From Ectobacillus sp. JY-23 (GTDB lineage Bacteria; Bacillota; Bacilli; Bacillales; Bacillaceae_G): a stretch of DNA of 64,000 nt. The notes under the pieces are model-generated. The model was not told the origin of the DNA and searched no databases. It saw nothing but the letters and a program-made list of their open reading frames with translations. Positions 8,059 through 17,020 of the stretch are shown piece after piece (the first letter of the stretch is position 1; every line of letters begins with the position of its first letter). Both the position numbers and the translations under genes were made by a program. The stretch lies in assembly GCF_023022965.1 (NCBI RefSeq), contig NZ_CP095462.1, forward strand, positions 372,001 to 436,000. Reading direction: 5' to 3'.

Positions 8059-9204
8059 ATGAAATTATTTCATACTGCTGATTGGCATTTAGGAAAGTTG
8101 ATTCATGGCGTGTATATGACCGAAGAGCAAAAGTATATACTGAATCAATTCATAGAAGCTGTAGAGCAAGAGAAGCCCGATGCAGTTATTATCGCAGGAG
8201 ATTTATATGACAGAGCTATTCCGCCAACGGAAGCGGTTGATTTGCTAAATCAAACTTTAAAGCGCATTGTAATTGACTTGAAAACACCAGTCTTAGCAAT
8301 CGCAGGTAATCACGACAGTCCCGATCGCGTTCATTTTGGAAGTGAATTAATGCGGTCACAAGGACTTTACATTGTGGGACGTTTACAGTATCCTCATGAG
8401 CCTGTTGTGTTAAAAGACGAACATGGAGAAGTGCATTTTCATTTAATTCCGTATGCGGATCCCGGTATTGTACGTGGTATTTTGGATAATGAAGATATAC
8501 GAAATCACGATGATGCGATGCGTATGTTTCTTAGTCATATTCATGAGCAAAAAAATCAAAATGTGCGTCATGTGTGTGTCGGACATGCCTTTGTTACAGC
8601 AACGGGAGAAGCAAAAGAAAACACAAGTGAATCTGAAAGACCACTTGCCATTGGGGGAGCAGAACACGTGAATAGTGCATATTTTGAAGGCTTTCACTAT
8701 ACAGCACTTGGTCACTTGCATCAAGGTCACTATGTCCGCTCTGAACGAATTCGCTATGCGGGCTCCCCTATGAAGTACTCTATTTCTGAAGAAAAACACA
8801 ACAAAGGTTTTTATATTGTCGAATTGGATGCATCTGGCGATGTAACGCTGTCAAAACGAGAGCTTATACCACGACGTGATATGAGAACGGTTAAAGGCAC
8901 TGTAGATGAAATTTTACAGCATGATCGTAACGAGGATTATGTATTTGTACAATTGTATGATGCTACACCTGTTATGCAGCCCATGGAGAAAATTCGTTCT
9001 GTATATCCAAATGCGATGCATGTCGAGCGAGTCACCCAGTATACAGCAGCTATTAATGAAACAACTGTACAAAAACATAAAGTGGACGACGTAACACTAC
9101 TGCAAGCATTTTTTAAGGAAATGAAAGGGAACGAGCTATCAGAAGCACAGCGTCAATTATTTATACAAGTATTAGAAAAAGTGAATGAGGAGGAGCGAAT
9201 GTGA
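8059..9204 (+). CDS. sbcD: Exonuclease subunit SbcD (Mre11-type)
   Basis: A 381-aa metallophosphoesterase with the nuclease motifs DWHLGK (from D8), GDLYDRAIP and GNHDSPDR, plus GHLHQGH for metal binding. It forms the SbcCD complex, which is known to cut hairpins and process blocked DNA ends with Mn(II). It is preceded by AAGGAGATGAGA. Its last codons overlap the sbcC start by 4 bases, the usual coupled arrangement. Confidence 0.95.
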   Translation: MKLFHTADWHLGKLIHGVYMTEEQKYILNQFIEAVEQEKPDAVIIAGDLYDRAIPPTEAVDLLNQTLKRIVIDLKTPVLAIAGNHDSPDRVHFGSELMRSQGLYIVGRLQYPHEPVVLKDEHGEVHFHLIPYADPGIVRGILDNEDIRNHDDAMRMFLSHIHEQKNQNVRHVCVGHAFVTATGEAKENTSESERPLAIGGAEHVNSAYFEGFHYTALGHLHQGHYVRSERIRYAGSPMKYSISEEKHNKGFYIVELDASGDVTLSKRELIPRRDMRTVKGTVDEILQHDRNEDYVFVQLYDATPVMQPMEKIRSVYPNAMHVERVTQYTAAINETTVQKHKVDDVTLLQAFFKEMKGNELSEAQRQLFIQVLEKVNEEERM

Positions 9205-12200
9205 AGCCGATTCGACTAACTATGACCGCATTTGGTCCGTATAAAAAACAAGAAACAATTGATTTCACTGAGCTTGGCCCTCATCGCTTGTTTTCTATTT
9301 CTGGTAACACTGGTGCTGGAAAAACAACTATTTTTGATGCGATTTGTTATGCGCTTTACGGAGAAGCAAGCGGTGAAGAGCGAAGTGATGTGAACATGCT
9401 TCGAAGTCATTTTGCAACAGATGATGTCTACACCAGCGTAAGATTGGTTTTCCAAATCAAGGATAAAATGTATGAAGTGATGCGTCAAATGGGCCATCGA
9501 AAAAAAGGAAACAAGACGGCTACTGGTGCTGCAGTAGAGTTACATGAAATTATTGAAAATCGATTGGTGCCATGTGTAGATCGTTTTCATGTTACAGATG
9601 TCAATCGCAAAATTGAGGAAATTATTGGGCTAACAAAGCATCAATTCAGTCAGATTGTGATGCTGCCGCAAGGAGAGTTTAGAAAACTACTAACCTCTGA
9701 AACGGAAAATAAAGAAGAGATTTTACGTCGTATCTTTAAAACGGAGCGTTATAAACGAATACGAGATAAGTTAGATGAAAAGCGCAAGGCACTAAAAGAT
9801 GTGTTACAGGAAAAGCAACAAGAGCGTGAAATTTATTTTCGGACCGTAAAACAATTACCTGTAAGACCAGACAGCGCTTTAGAGCAGCTACAGCAGCAGG
9901 AGCAATATAATAGTTATCAAATCCTTGATGTACTTCATGAAGAATATGAATTCTACGAGAAACAGTTGAATCATATTACAAAAGAAGAAACTATGCAGCG
10001 GAAAAAATTAGATGATATGCAGCGCCTTTTTCAGCAAGCACAATCCAACAATGAACGGTTTGATATGCTTCGAACAAAGGAAGCAGAATTGGCAACACTG
10101 TCAACACAAAATGAATTTATGCAAGAACAAGAACAACGTCTACGAAACGGTGAAGAAGCAGCTCGTATTGTAACATTTGAACAGTCTTATGAAGAAGCCG
10201 GGACATATACCAAACAGGTAGAAGAACAATTACGTCAGATAAAAGAAGAGTATGCACATATACAAAAGCAATATGAGAAAGCGGCTTTCCGTTTGCGTGA
10301 AGAAAAAGAACGGGAACCAATTCGTGAAGAATTAAAACAACATATACGTGTATTAGAAGAACTAGAACTCATTGTACAAACGTTATTCGATAGAGAAAAG
10401 ACCCTTGTACAGATGACACAGGAAATCCAAAATGGAAAAAACCGCTTGTTGTGTATAGAAATGCAAGAAGTTGAAGAAGTAAAGAGTAAGGAATTGCTTA
10501 TAAAGCAATATCGAGAGCTAGAAGAAGAGTTACGTGACTACATAGATAAAGTAACAGAATTGCATGCACTACGGGAAGAGGCAAAGCAACTCACACAATA
10601 TAAAAAACTAAATGACGTTGTAGCAGCAAGCAAAGCGAAGTATCAAAAAGCAAAAGATGATTTCCTAGCAACGACAAAAGCATGCGAAGAGGTGGAACAA
10701 AGTTGGATTGCGGAGCAAGCTGCGCAATTAGCACTTCATCTGCAAGCTGGCTCTCCTTGTCCGGTTTGCGGGAGTGCTCATCATCCTCATAAAGCATCAG
10801 CACAGCAAACGACTGTCGCCGAGCAGCGCTTACAGCAACTTCGTGAAGAGCAAAAAGAAGCAGAGGTTGCTTATATTGAAGCAAAGAATACGTACGAATT
10901 ATACATGGCGCAGCATACAGAATATCAGCAAGACATAAGAAGCAAGGGATATACAGATTTTGATACAGCCTATGAACAACTTGTTGTGAGAGGAAAAGAA
11001 CTAGACGCATATGTAAAATATTTACAAAACAAGGAGCAGATTCGTAAAACGTTACAGCCTCAAATAGAAGCTTTGGAAGTAAAGGAAAAGCAACTTGCAG
11101 ATGAAAAGCGTAGTATAGAAACAGAATTACAGCGTTTACAAATGGATGAGTTGCAACAGCGTATGTTGTATGAGAATGATCGCAGTAAACTGCCAGATGG
11201 GATTACATCTTTTGCTATGTGGAATCAGCATATGGAGAAGGCCAAGCAAGCGCACGAAGAAGCAGAACAAATATGGCAGGACGTACAAAAACAGTATGAA
11301 CAAAGCGCCGGACACTTGGTACGTATTCAATCTATGTATGAAAATCTGCAAATGGAATACGAAAAAGCCATGAAGAAGCAAGCCGAAAAACAAGAAGCTT
11401 TTTCAACACAATTGCAAAAAGCAGGATTTGCGTCGCAAGAAGATTATACAAGATCTAAGTTGTCACAGATGCAGATACAAGAATTGCGACAGCAAATTCA
11501 AGCTTATTATGCGAATATAACAGCTGTACAGAAGCGTATAGAAGAACTGAGAGAACAACTAAACGGTAAGCAATACACTGAATTGAACGAGATGCAGACT
11601 GACATAGAATGTGGTAATCAAATTCTGACAAAACTGACAGAACAACGTCAATCTTTGCGTCACACGCTAGCCCACATTTCAGATTTGCATTCACATATTC
11701 AAAAGATAAACGATGCGATTCAAGAAGAAGAGGCGGTTTATCAAGAGCTTGTAGATTTATATGAAGTGATAAAAGGTGATAACGAAAGCAGACTATCCTT
11801 TGAGAGATACATTCTCATTGAATATTTAGAACAAATTGTACAAGCTGCAAATGAGCGGCTGCGTAAACTATCTAATGGGCAATTTTTCTTAAAGCGCAGT
11901 GAACGTGTTGAAAAAAGAAATCGTCAAAGTGGTTTGGGCTTGGATGTATATGATGCTTATACTGGACAAACACGCGATGTAAAAACATTTTCCGGGGGAG
12001 AAAAATTCAATGCCTCTCTGGCACTCGCGCTTGGCATGGCTGATATGATTCAAGTATATGAGGGTGGCATTTCCATTGAAACAATGTTTATCGATGAAGG
12101 ATTCGGCTCGCTTGACGAGGAGTCGTTAACAAAAGCAATTGATACATTGATTGATTTGCAACAATCCGGTCGGCTGATCGGTGTCATTTCGCACGTACAA

Positions 12201-12284
12201 GAATTAAAAAATGCTTTGCCGGCTTCCTTAGAAGTAAGTAAACTTCATGACGGTAGTAGTAAAACGAAGTTTATTCTAAAATAA
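9201..12284 (+). CDS. sbcC: Exonuclease subunit SbcC (Rad50-type ATPase)
   Basis: A 1027-aa SMC-like ATPase: Walker A GNTGAGKTT (35-43), Q-loop region MLPQGEFRKLL, two long coiled coils rich in Glu/Gln, a central zinc hook CPVCGS (about 519-524), ABC signature TFSGGEKFNASLALALG (about 930) and Walker B with MFIDEGFGSLDEE (about 955-967). It dimerises through the hook and drives SbcD nuclease action. GTG 9201 is used as start, overlapping the sbcD stop. No terminator was seen directly after it; the next gene follows in 80 bases with its own ribosome site. Confidence 0.96.
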   Translation: MKPIRLTMTAFGPYKKQETIDFTELGPHRLFSISGNTGAGKTTIFDAICYALYGEASGEERSDVNMLRSHFATDDVYTSVRLVFQIKDKMYEVMRQMGHRKKGNKTATGAAVELHEIIENRLVPCVDRFHVTDVNRKIEEIIGLTKHQFSQIVMLPQGEFRKLLTSETENKEEILRRIFKTERYKRIRDKLDEKRKALKDVLQEKQQEREIYFRTVKQLPVRPDSALEQLQQQEQYNSYQILDVLHEEYEFYEKQLNHITKEETMQRKKLDDMQRLFQQAQSNNERFDMLRTKEAELATLSTQNEFMQEQEQRLRNGEEAARIVTFEQSYEEAGTYTKQVEEQLRQIKEEYAHIQKQYEKAAFRLREEKEREPIREELKQHIRVLEELELIVQTLFDREKTLVQMTQEIQNGKNRLLCIEMQEVEEVKSKELLIKQYRELEEELRDYIDKVTELHALREEAKQLTQYKKLNDVVAASKAKYQKAKDDFLATTKACEEVEQSWIAEQAAQLALHLQAGSPCPVCGSAHHPHKASAQQTTVAEQRLQQLREEQKEAEVAYIEAKNTYELYMAQHTEYQQDIRSKGYTDFDTAYEQLVVRGKELDAYVKYLQNKEQIRKTLQPQIEALEVKEKQLADEKRSIETELQRLQMDELQQRMLYENDRSKLPDGITSFAMWNQHMEKAKQAHEEAEQIWQDVQKQYEQSAGHLVRIQSMYENLQMEYEKAMKKQAEKQEAFSTQLQKAGFASQEDYTRSKLSQMQIQELRQQIQAYYANITAVQKRIEELREQLNGKQYTELNEMQTDIECGNQILTKLTEQRQSLRHTLAHISDLHSHIQKINDAIQEEEAVYQELVDLYEVIKGDNESRLSFERYILIEYLEQIVQAANERLRKLSNGQFFLKRSERVEKRNRQSGLGLDVYDAYTGQTRDVKTFSGGEKFNASLALALGMADMIQVYEGGISIETMFIDEGFGSLDEESLTKAIDTLIDLQQSGRLIGVISHVQELKNALPASLEVSKLHDGSSKTKFILK

Positions 12285-12366
12285 GAAGACTGTATTAGAG
12301 AATTCCAATTTGATTATGTATATGTCGAACTTATTGGGATTTTTAAAACAACAAGGGGGGATTAGT

Positions 12367-12948
12367 GTGATAACAAGAAATACAAGCAGTGATAAAAAAG
12401 AGTTGGCAAAAGAACAAAGGGAACAATTACTGGAAATATTGAAAACAAGGTTTGAGAAAAACATGAGTCGTCATAAAGATTTTGAATGGGTTAAAGTCCG
12501 GGCAAAATTGGATGTAAATGCGGAAAAACTGTGGTCGCTTAATGAAATGGAAAAAACAGGTGGAGAGCCAGATGTAATCGGTTATGACGAAAACAAGGAA
12601 GAATACATTTTTTGTGATTGTTCAACTGAAAGTCCTAAAGGACGCAGAAGTTTATGTTATGACCGCGAAGCATTAGAGTCAAGAAAGAAGCACAAACCTG
12701 AAAATAATGTGATTGATATGGCACTTTCTATGGGGATAGAACTTTTAACTGAAGAACAGTATCGAGCGTTACAGGAACTTGAAAACTTCGATATGAAAAC
12801 GTCGAGTTGGATACAGACACCAGCTGATATCAGAGAACTTGGTGGTGCACTTTTTTGCGATAATCGCTTCAATCATATCTTTGTGTATCATAATGGAGCA
12901 GATTCCTACTATGCTTCTAGAGGGTTTCGCGGCTTATTAAGGGTCTAA
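12367..12948 (+). CDS. DUF4256 family protein
   Basis: A 193-aa soluble protein. GTG 12367 is chosen because AAGGGGGGAT precedes it at 4-5 bases; the longer frame from 12310 has no ribosome site. Segments such as MEKTGGEPDVIGYD, YIFCDCSTESPKGRRSLCYD and RGFRGLLRV are conserved in the DUF4256 family, which is widespread but uncharacterised. Cys residues in FCDCS are notable. It follows sbcC on the same strand and may be read through from that operon. Confidence 0.8.
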   Translation: MITRNTSSDKKELAKEQREQLLEILKTRFEKNMSRHKDFEWVKVRAKLDVNAEKLWSLNEMEKTGGEPDVIGYDENKEEYIFCDCSTESPKGRRSLCYDREALESRKKHKPENNVIDMALSMGIELLTEEQYRALQELENFDMKTSSWIQTPADIRELGGALFCDNRFNHIFVYHNGADSYYASRGFRGLLRV

Positions 12949-13012
12949 ATTTTATACATGTCGATATCATCTATTGTGTCCGTTGCATCACCTTGTTTAT
13001 CATATAGCAATT

Positions 13013-13045
13013 AAAAAGAGAGCAAATTAGATGCTCTCTTTTTTT
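13013..13045 (-). terminator. Terminator after DUF3817 gene
   Basis: AAAAAGAGAGCA and TGCTCTCTTTTTTT arms flank a 7-base loop. It overlaps the minus-strand stop and may also serve the plus-strand DUF4256 gene. Confidence 0.85.
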
Positions 13046-13337
13046 AGAAGTATTCCTTTTTTAATTGTGCATCTAGATAAAAGGTACCGAATGGGATTAT
13101 AGAGGAGACAAAAGCCATAAAACCTTTCAAAATAGACCAACGGTGGATAAGCATAACATGAAGCAATGCTAATATAAATAGCACAAATAATAAGCCATGC
13201 AAAGCTCCTACGATTGTTACAGCCATTGGTATGTCCGCCAAATATTTTAAAGGCATAGCGATTCCAAGTAATAACAAATAAGAAATACCTTCAATAAAGC
13301 CGATGATACGAAGGCGTCCAACAGCAGATGTAAGCAT
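13044..13337 (-). CDS. DUF3817 membrane protein (YdzA-like)
   Basis: A 97-aa protein with three hydrophobic helices, starting at ATG 13337 behind GGAGG (the longer frame has no ribosome site). The pattern TSAVGRLRIIGFIEGISYLLLL and then LHGLLFVLFILALLH is typical of the DUF3817 family, often annotated YdzA in Bacillus. It is an integral membrane protein of unknown role. Confidence 0.8.
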   Translation of the reverse strand: MLTSAVGRLRIIGFIEGISYLLLLGIAMPLKYLADIPMAVTIVGALHGLLFVLFILALLHVMLIHRWSILKGFMAFVSSIIPFGTFYLDAQLKKEYF

Positions 13338-13495
13338 ATATACCTCCAGTTTATAATGATTATATTTTATTATAAACAAAAATGGACGATAACACGAATA
13401 GAACTGTTACAAAATTGTGTCTTACACGTCGAGAGAATAAGAGAATAAAAATGTGAGATGCTATGATAGATAACACTTCTATAAGGAGGGCGACT

Positions 13496-13591
13496 ATGCT
13501 GAAGTTTTTCCAATATGTATGTTCTGCGTCAGCGGTTGGGTGTTTACTATTTACGTATTATCACATGTTGAAGAAACGTAAACAATCTTAA
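13496..13591 (+). CDS. 31-aa single-helix membrane peptide
   Basis: A short frame, ATG 13496 to TAA 13589-13591, preceded by AAGGAGGG at ideal spacing. The peptide begins MLKFFQYV, continues as a hydrophobic helix through about residue 22 and ends in a basic tail KKRKQS, so it would insert with a cytosolic basic C-terminus. A convergent terminator follows at 13634-13664. I do not recognise it. The near-perfect ribosome site in otherwise empty DNA argues for a real small gene. Confidence 0.55.
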   Translation: MLKFFQYVCSASAVGCLLFTYYHMLKKRKQS

Positions 13592-13633
13592 ACGTTATAT
13601 ATTATGCCGCATGCATGGTAACGAAAATGAAGT

Positions 13634-13664
13634 AAAAAGCTCTTGCGATATGCAAGAGCTTTTT
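13634..13664. terminator. Bidirectional terminator
   Basis: AAAAAGCTCTTGC and GCAAGAGCTTTTT arms with a short loop, between the 31-aa gene (+) and ydjO-like gene (-). Confidence 0.88.
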
Positions 13665-13665
13665 A

Positions 13666-13860
13666 TCACTCTGACAACACATAAAGAAGACGAGTACCGT
13701 CTTGCATTTTCGTACCGCATAAAGGACAATCTGGTTCATCAGTAAAGGAAAATTCCTTGCGCATCCAACCAAGGCAGTCATCAGATTCGCATTCCCATAC
13801 CGCAACGTCCTCTTGTTTTTTTTCTTGCTGGAAAGCATCTTTTTTCTTGTTCCAGTGCAT
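13666..13860 (-). CDS. ydjO: YdjO-like cold-inducible zinc-ribbon protein
   Basis: A 64-aa protein with VWECESDDCLGWMR and CPLCGTKM: two Cys pairs (CxxxxC and CxxC) forming a probable zinc ribbon. It matches the YdjO family, described in B. subtilis as cold-inducible. The ATG at 13860 is preceded by AAAGGAGTGAT. A long perfect hairpin lies 32 bases upstream (13893-13928), so its 5' untranslated RNA is likely structured. Molecular role unknown. Confidence 0.82.
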   Translation of the reverse strand: MHWNKKKDAFQQEKKQEDVAVWECESDDCLGWMRKEFSFTDEPDCPLCGTKMQDGTRLLYVLSE

Positions 13861-13892
13861 ACAATCACTCCTTTATGTGGTACGTCAAACAC

Positions 13893-13928
13893 AGAAAGGC
13901 TGTTAACTGCACCGTTAACAGCCTTTCT
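13893..13928. repeat. Perfect 15-bp inverted repeat upstream of ydjO
   Basis: Arms AGAAAGGCTGTTAAC and GTTAACAGCCTTTCT around a 6-base loop. It lies in the 5' region of the minus-strand ydjO gene. Neither side carries a proper T-run, so it is a weak terminator candidate; a 5'-UTR structure is more likely. The rest of 13929-14200 holds no gene that I can see. Confidence 0.7.
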
Positions 13929-14204
13929 TTACGGTTTGGCACGCATTTCCCTTTAGGATTACGGTTGTTTCTTGCATCACTTCATAAAATATACGTTACA
14001 TGAAGCAGTACTCTTACACCTTGTATAGTATGCCCGGTCATATAATGAAACATTCACATGTAACAGGAAAAGCCTGAGATATAGCATATTATACTTCAAT
14101 TTTTAGAAAATTTCAATATGGTAAAGGGACGCTCTTCTCCTATGATTTGCCTTTTCTTGTACTTTATCATGCAAATCTTATATGAAAATAACGTGTAAGA
14201 CTTG

Positions 14205-14231
14205 TATAATTATATGAGAGTAAGGTATAAT
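14205..14231 (+). promoter_or_regulatory. Two -10 boxes upstream of the HU gene
   Basis: TATAAT occurs at 14205-14210 and again at 14226-14231, 37 bases before the HU start. Tandem promoters would suit a highly expressed gene; -35 boxes are weak. Confidence 0.45.
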
Positions 14232-14267
14232 AAACCCGCATCAGCAGTTTAATTAGAGGTGAAAAAC

Positions 14268-14540
14268 ATGAACAAAACAGAATTAGTAAAACAAGTAGCA
14301 GCAAAAGCTGAACTATCTCAAAAAGATGCGTCTGCAGCTGTAAATGCTGTATTTGAAGCAGTGACAAACGCATTGGCACAAGGAGAAAAGGTACAGTTGA
14401 TTGGTTTCGGAACTTTTGAAGTTCGCGAACGTGCAGCTCGTACAGGCCGCAACCCACAAACGGGCGCAGAGATTACAATTGCTGCGACAAAAGCACCAGC
14501 ATTTAAAGCGGGAAAAGAGCTTAAAGAAGCGGTAAAATAA
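14268..14540 (+). CDS. hbs: DNA-binding protein HU (HBsu)
   Basis: A 90-aa nucleoid protein: [10 protein letters not shown] start, conserved [21 protein letters not shown] arm region and a C-terminal [14 protein letters not shown] bends and compacts DNA non-specifically and is essential or near-essential in Bacillus. The ATG at 14268 follows AGAGGTGA; the in-frame GTG at 14259 lies within that site. A single-gene transcript is bounded by tandem -10 boxes and a strong terminator. Confidence 0.96.
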   Translation: MNKTELVKQVAAKAELSQKDASAAVNAVFEAVTNALAQGEKVQLIGFGTFEVRERAARTGRNPQTGAEITIAATKAPAFKAGKELKEAVK

Positions 14541-14547
14541 TACATAC

Positions 14548-14578
14548 GAAAAACGCATCCAGCATGGGTGCGTTTTTC
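14548..14578 (+). terminator. Terminator after HU gene
   Basis: GAAAAACGCATCC and GGGTGCGTTTTTC arms with a short loop and terminal T-run. Confidence 0.9.
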
Positions 14579-14695
14579 ATATTCTTGGTGCTAACATAAT
14601 GATATATTTGCTTGCAAAGTATCCGGGGGAATATAATAAGATCATAAAGTTTTTTGTATCTCATTTACATCACTTTTAAGAGTACGGAGGAATTT

Positions 14696-15655
14696 ATGAG
14701 AACGTTCACTAAGCCGAAAGTTATCGTCAGCAAATGTTTGGAATTTGATGCATGCCGTTATAACGGTGATGTGATCTCTGATATAGTCGTTAAAAGTCTT
14801 ATGCCGCACGTTCATTTCATCCCCGTGTGCCCGGAAGTAGAAATTGGGCTTGGTACACCACGTGAAACGATTCGTATTGTTGAAGAAGGTGGTATTTTAA
14901 AGCTTGTACAACCTTCTACTGGTGAAGATGTAACAGAAGCGATGATGTCATTTTCTGCACACTACTTATCATCCATAGAGGCTGACGGGTTTATTTTAAA
15001 AAGTCGTTCTCCGAGCTGTGGTACACGCGATGTGAAAATATATGCCGGTGGTAAGATACCGGCAGGCAAAGGCAGTGGTTTGTTTGGCGGTGCTGTTCTA
15101 GAGAGATTTTCTCACCTTGCAGTTGAAGAAGAGGGCCGACTTCGTAATTTTACGATTCGTGAACATTTTTTCACAAAACTATTTACGATTGCGGCATTTA
15201 AAGCATTAAAACACGAACCAAATATGAAAAAATTAGTCAAGTTTCATAGTGATAACAAATATTTGTTTATGGCGTATAATCAAACAAAATTAAAAGAGAT
15301 TGGCCGAATTGTCGCGAACCATGAACAGTTTTCAGTATCTGAGGTGTTTGTTGCATACGAAAAAGGGCTTTATGACATGTTTCAGCGTGCGGCACGTTAT
15401 ACATCTCATGTAAACGTATGTCAGCATATTTTTGGTTATTTTAAAGATAAATTACGCAAAGAGGAAAAGGAGCATTTTTTATTGCTTCTTGATAAGTACA
15501 GCAAGAAAAAAATACCACTTAGTAGTATACTGGCACTGCTGCGTTCTTGGACCATTCGATTCGAAGAACAATACTTAGAGCAGCAAACATATTTTGAACC
15601 CTATCCGGAAGACTTAATAGACATTAGTGATTCAGGAAAAGGAAGAGATTATTAG
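14696..15655 (+). CDS. DUF523 (TudS-like) / DUF1722 fusion protein
   Basis: A 319-aa two-domain protein. Residues 1 to about 150 are DUF523: VSKCLEFDACRYNG, then IPVCPEVEIGLGTPRE and SRSPSCGTRDVK, giving the three cysteines that in the characterised member TudS bind a 4Fe-4S cluster used for thiouracil desulfuration. Residues about 190-310 are DUF1722 (YbgA-type), containing KFHSDNKYLFMAYNQ. ATG 14696 follows CGGAGG; the longer frame lacks a ribosome site. The fusion is common in bacteria; in E. coli the related ybgA lies beside the photolyase gene. No photolyase is here. Desulfuration of damaged or thiolated bases is a reasonable guess, not shown. Confidence 0.85.
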   Translation: MRTFTKPKVIVSKCLEFDACRYNGDVISDIVVKSLMPHVHFIPVCPEVEIGLGTPRETIRIVEEGGILKLVQPSTGEDVTEAMMSFSAHYLSSIEADGFILKSRSPSCGTRDVKIYAGGKIPAGKGSGLFGGAVLERFSHLAVEEEGRLRNFTIREHFFTKLFTIAAFKALKHEPNMKKLVKFHSDNKYLFMAYNQTKLKEIGRIVANHEQFSVSEVFVAYEKGLYDMFQRAARYTSHVNVCQHIFGYFKDKLRKEEKEHFLLLLDKYSKKKIPLSSILALLRSWTIRFEEQYLEQQTYFEPYPEDLIDISDSGKGRDY

Positions 15656-15675
15656 ATTGTATTACATATTTCGAC

Positions 15676-15719
15676 AAAAAACATCCTGTGTTGTTGTAGA
15701 ACAATGTAGGATTTTTTTT
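15676..15719 (+). terminator. Terminator after DUF523-DUF1722 gene
   Basis: Imperfect stem ATCCTGTGTTGTT/AACAATGTAGGAT with eight T downstream. Confidence 0.75.
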
Positions 15720-15862
15720 GTGCATAGATACAGAATATGCTTTACAATAGAATTAATGACAGAATTGTCAAAATAGTTTTAGCGACATACATTATATGCA
15801 ATCAAGCCCTATATGTAGCACAAAATGAAGCATGTCGAAAAATGCTGAAGGAGTGTGACAGG

Positions 15863-17008
15863 ATGGAGTTTACGCTTACTAATGAAAAACAAATGATTAA
15901 AGAGATGGTTCGTGATTTTGCAGAAAAAGAGATTGCACCAAAAGCGGTGTATTACGATCGTACAGGAGAGTTCCCTTATGAAACATTTCAAAAGATGGGA
16001 GAATTGGGCCTTTTAGGAATTCCGTTTCCAGAACAATACGGTGGCTCAGGTGGGGATACCGTATCTTACGCCCTTGCAGTTGAAGAAATTGGCCGTGCTT
16101 GCGGCGGAACAGGTTTGAGTTATGCTGCAACAATTTCTCTAGGAGCTTCGCCGATTTATTACTTTGGTACAGAGGCACAAAAGAGAACCTACTTGGTTCC
16201 GATGGCTTCCGGGAAAACGTTGGGTGCTTTTGGTCTAACAGAGCCTAATGCAGGGTCTGATGCAGGCGGAACACAAACTAAGGCAGTACTAGATGGAGAT
16301 GAATACGTCATTAATGGGGAAAAGTGTTGGATTACTAACGCTGAATATGCTAAGACCATTATTGTAACCGCTGTCAATGGTGTAGATGAGAACGGAAAGA
16401 AACGAATTTCCGCCTTTATCGTACCTACAGATACAAAAGGATTAAAAATTTCAAGTCCATATGACAAGATGGGTGTTCGGGCATCTAACACATGTGAAAT
16501 TATACTGGAAGATGTTCGCGTACCGAGAGAGAATATTTTAGGTGATGAAAGCAAAGGGTTTAAACAATTTTTATACACGCTGGACGGTGGTCGCATTTCT
16601 ATTGCAGCTCTTGCTGTGGGTATCGCGCAGGCTGCATTTGAGCGAGCGCTCAGTTATGCAAAAGAACGCAAACAATTCGGCAAACCGATCTCTTCCTTCC
16701 AGGCCATTCAGTTTAAGTTAGCAGACATGGCAACTGAGATCGAATTGGCGCGTAATATGGTACATAAAGCAGCTTGGCTCAAAGATCAAAATAAACCGTT
16801 TGCTAAAGAAGCCGCAATGGCGAAGCTGTTTGCTTCTGAAACAGCAAGTCGCGCCGCGAATCAAGCTGTTCAAATCCACGGTGGCTATGGCTACATGAAA
16901 GAGTACGAAGTAGAGCGCTATATCCGTGATGCGAAGCTGCTTGAAATTGGAGAAGGTACTTCCGAAATTCAACGTCTTGTTATTGCGAGACAACTTGGTT
17001 GCCGATAA
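15863..17008 (+). CDS. yngJ: Acyl-CoA dehydrogenase, probable isovaleryl-CoA dehydrogenase
   Basis: A 381-aa FAD flavoprotein with family signatures GAFGLTEPNAGSDAGG (substrate/FAD region), ERKQFGKPISSFQAIQ and, near the C-terminus, IHGGYGYMKEYEVERYIRDAK plus EGTSEIQ. First gene of a six-gene operon that matches yngJ-HGFE of B. subtilis, where it oxidises isovaleryl-CoA to 3-methylcrotonyl-CoA in leucine breakdown. ATG 15863 lies 9 bases past GAAGGAG; the longer frame upstream is spurious. A CATACATT box at 15786-15793 equals the consensus -10 of mother-cell sigma-E, though no good -35 is in register, so sporulation control is only suggested. Confidence 0.9.
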   Translation: MEFTLTNEKQMIKEMVRDFAEKEIAPKAVYYDRTGEFPYETFQKMGELGLLGIPFPEQYGGSGGDTVSYALAVEEIGRACGGTGLSYAATISLGASPIYYFGTEAQKRTYLVPMASGKTLGAFGLTEPNAGSDAGGTQTKAVLDGDEYVINGEKCWITNAEYAKTIIVTAVNGVDENGKKRISAFIVPTDTKGLKISSPYDKMGVRASNTCEIILEDVRVPRENILGDESKGFKQFLYTLDGGRISIAALAVGIAQAAFERALSYAKERKQFGKPISSFQAIQFKLADMATEIELARNMVHKAAWLKDQNKPFAKEAAMAKLFASETASRAANQAVQIHGGYGYMKEYEVERYIRDAKLLEIGEGTSEIQRLVIARQLGCR

Positions 17009-17020
17009 GGAGGAATAGCT

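Noticed and set aside
9216-11694. Several antisense frames across sbcC
   Set aside because: Mirror frames of the Glu/Gln-rich coiled-coil region without ribosome sites.
15786-15793. CATACATT as a sigma-E promoter for the leucine operon
   Set aside because: The -10 box is a perfect match, but no -35 box stands at the required distance; mentioned only within the gene entry.
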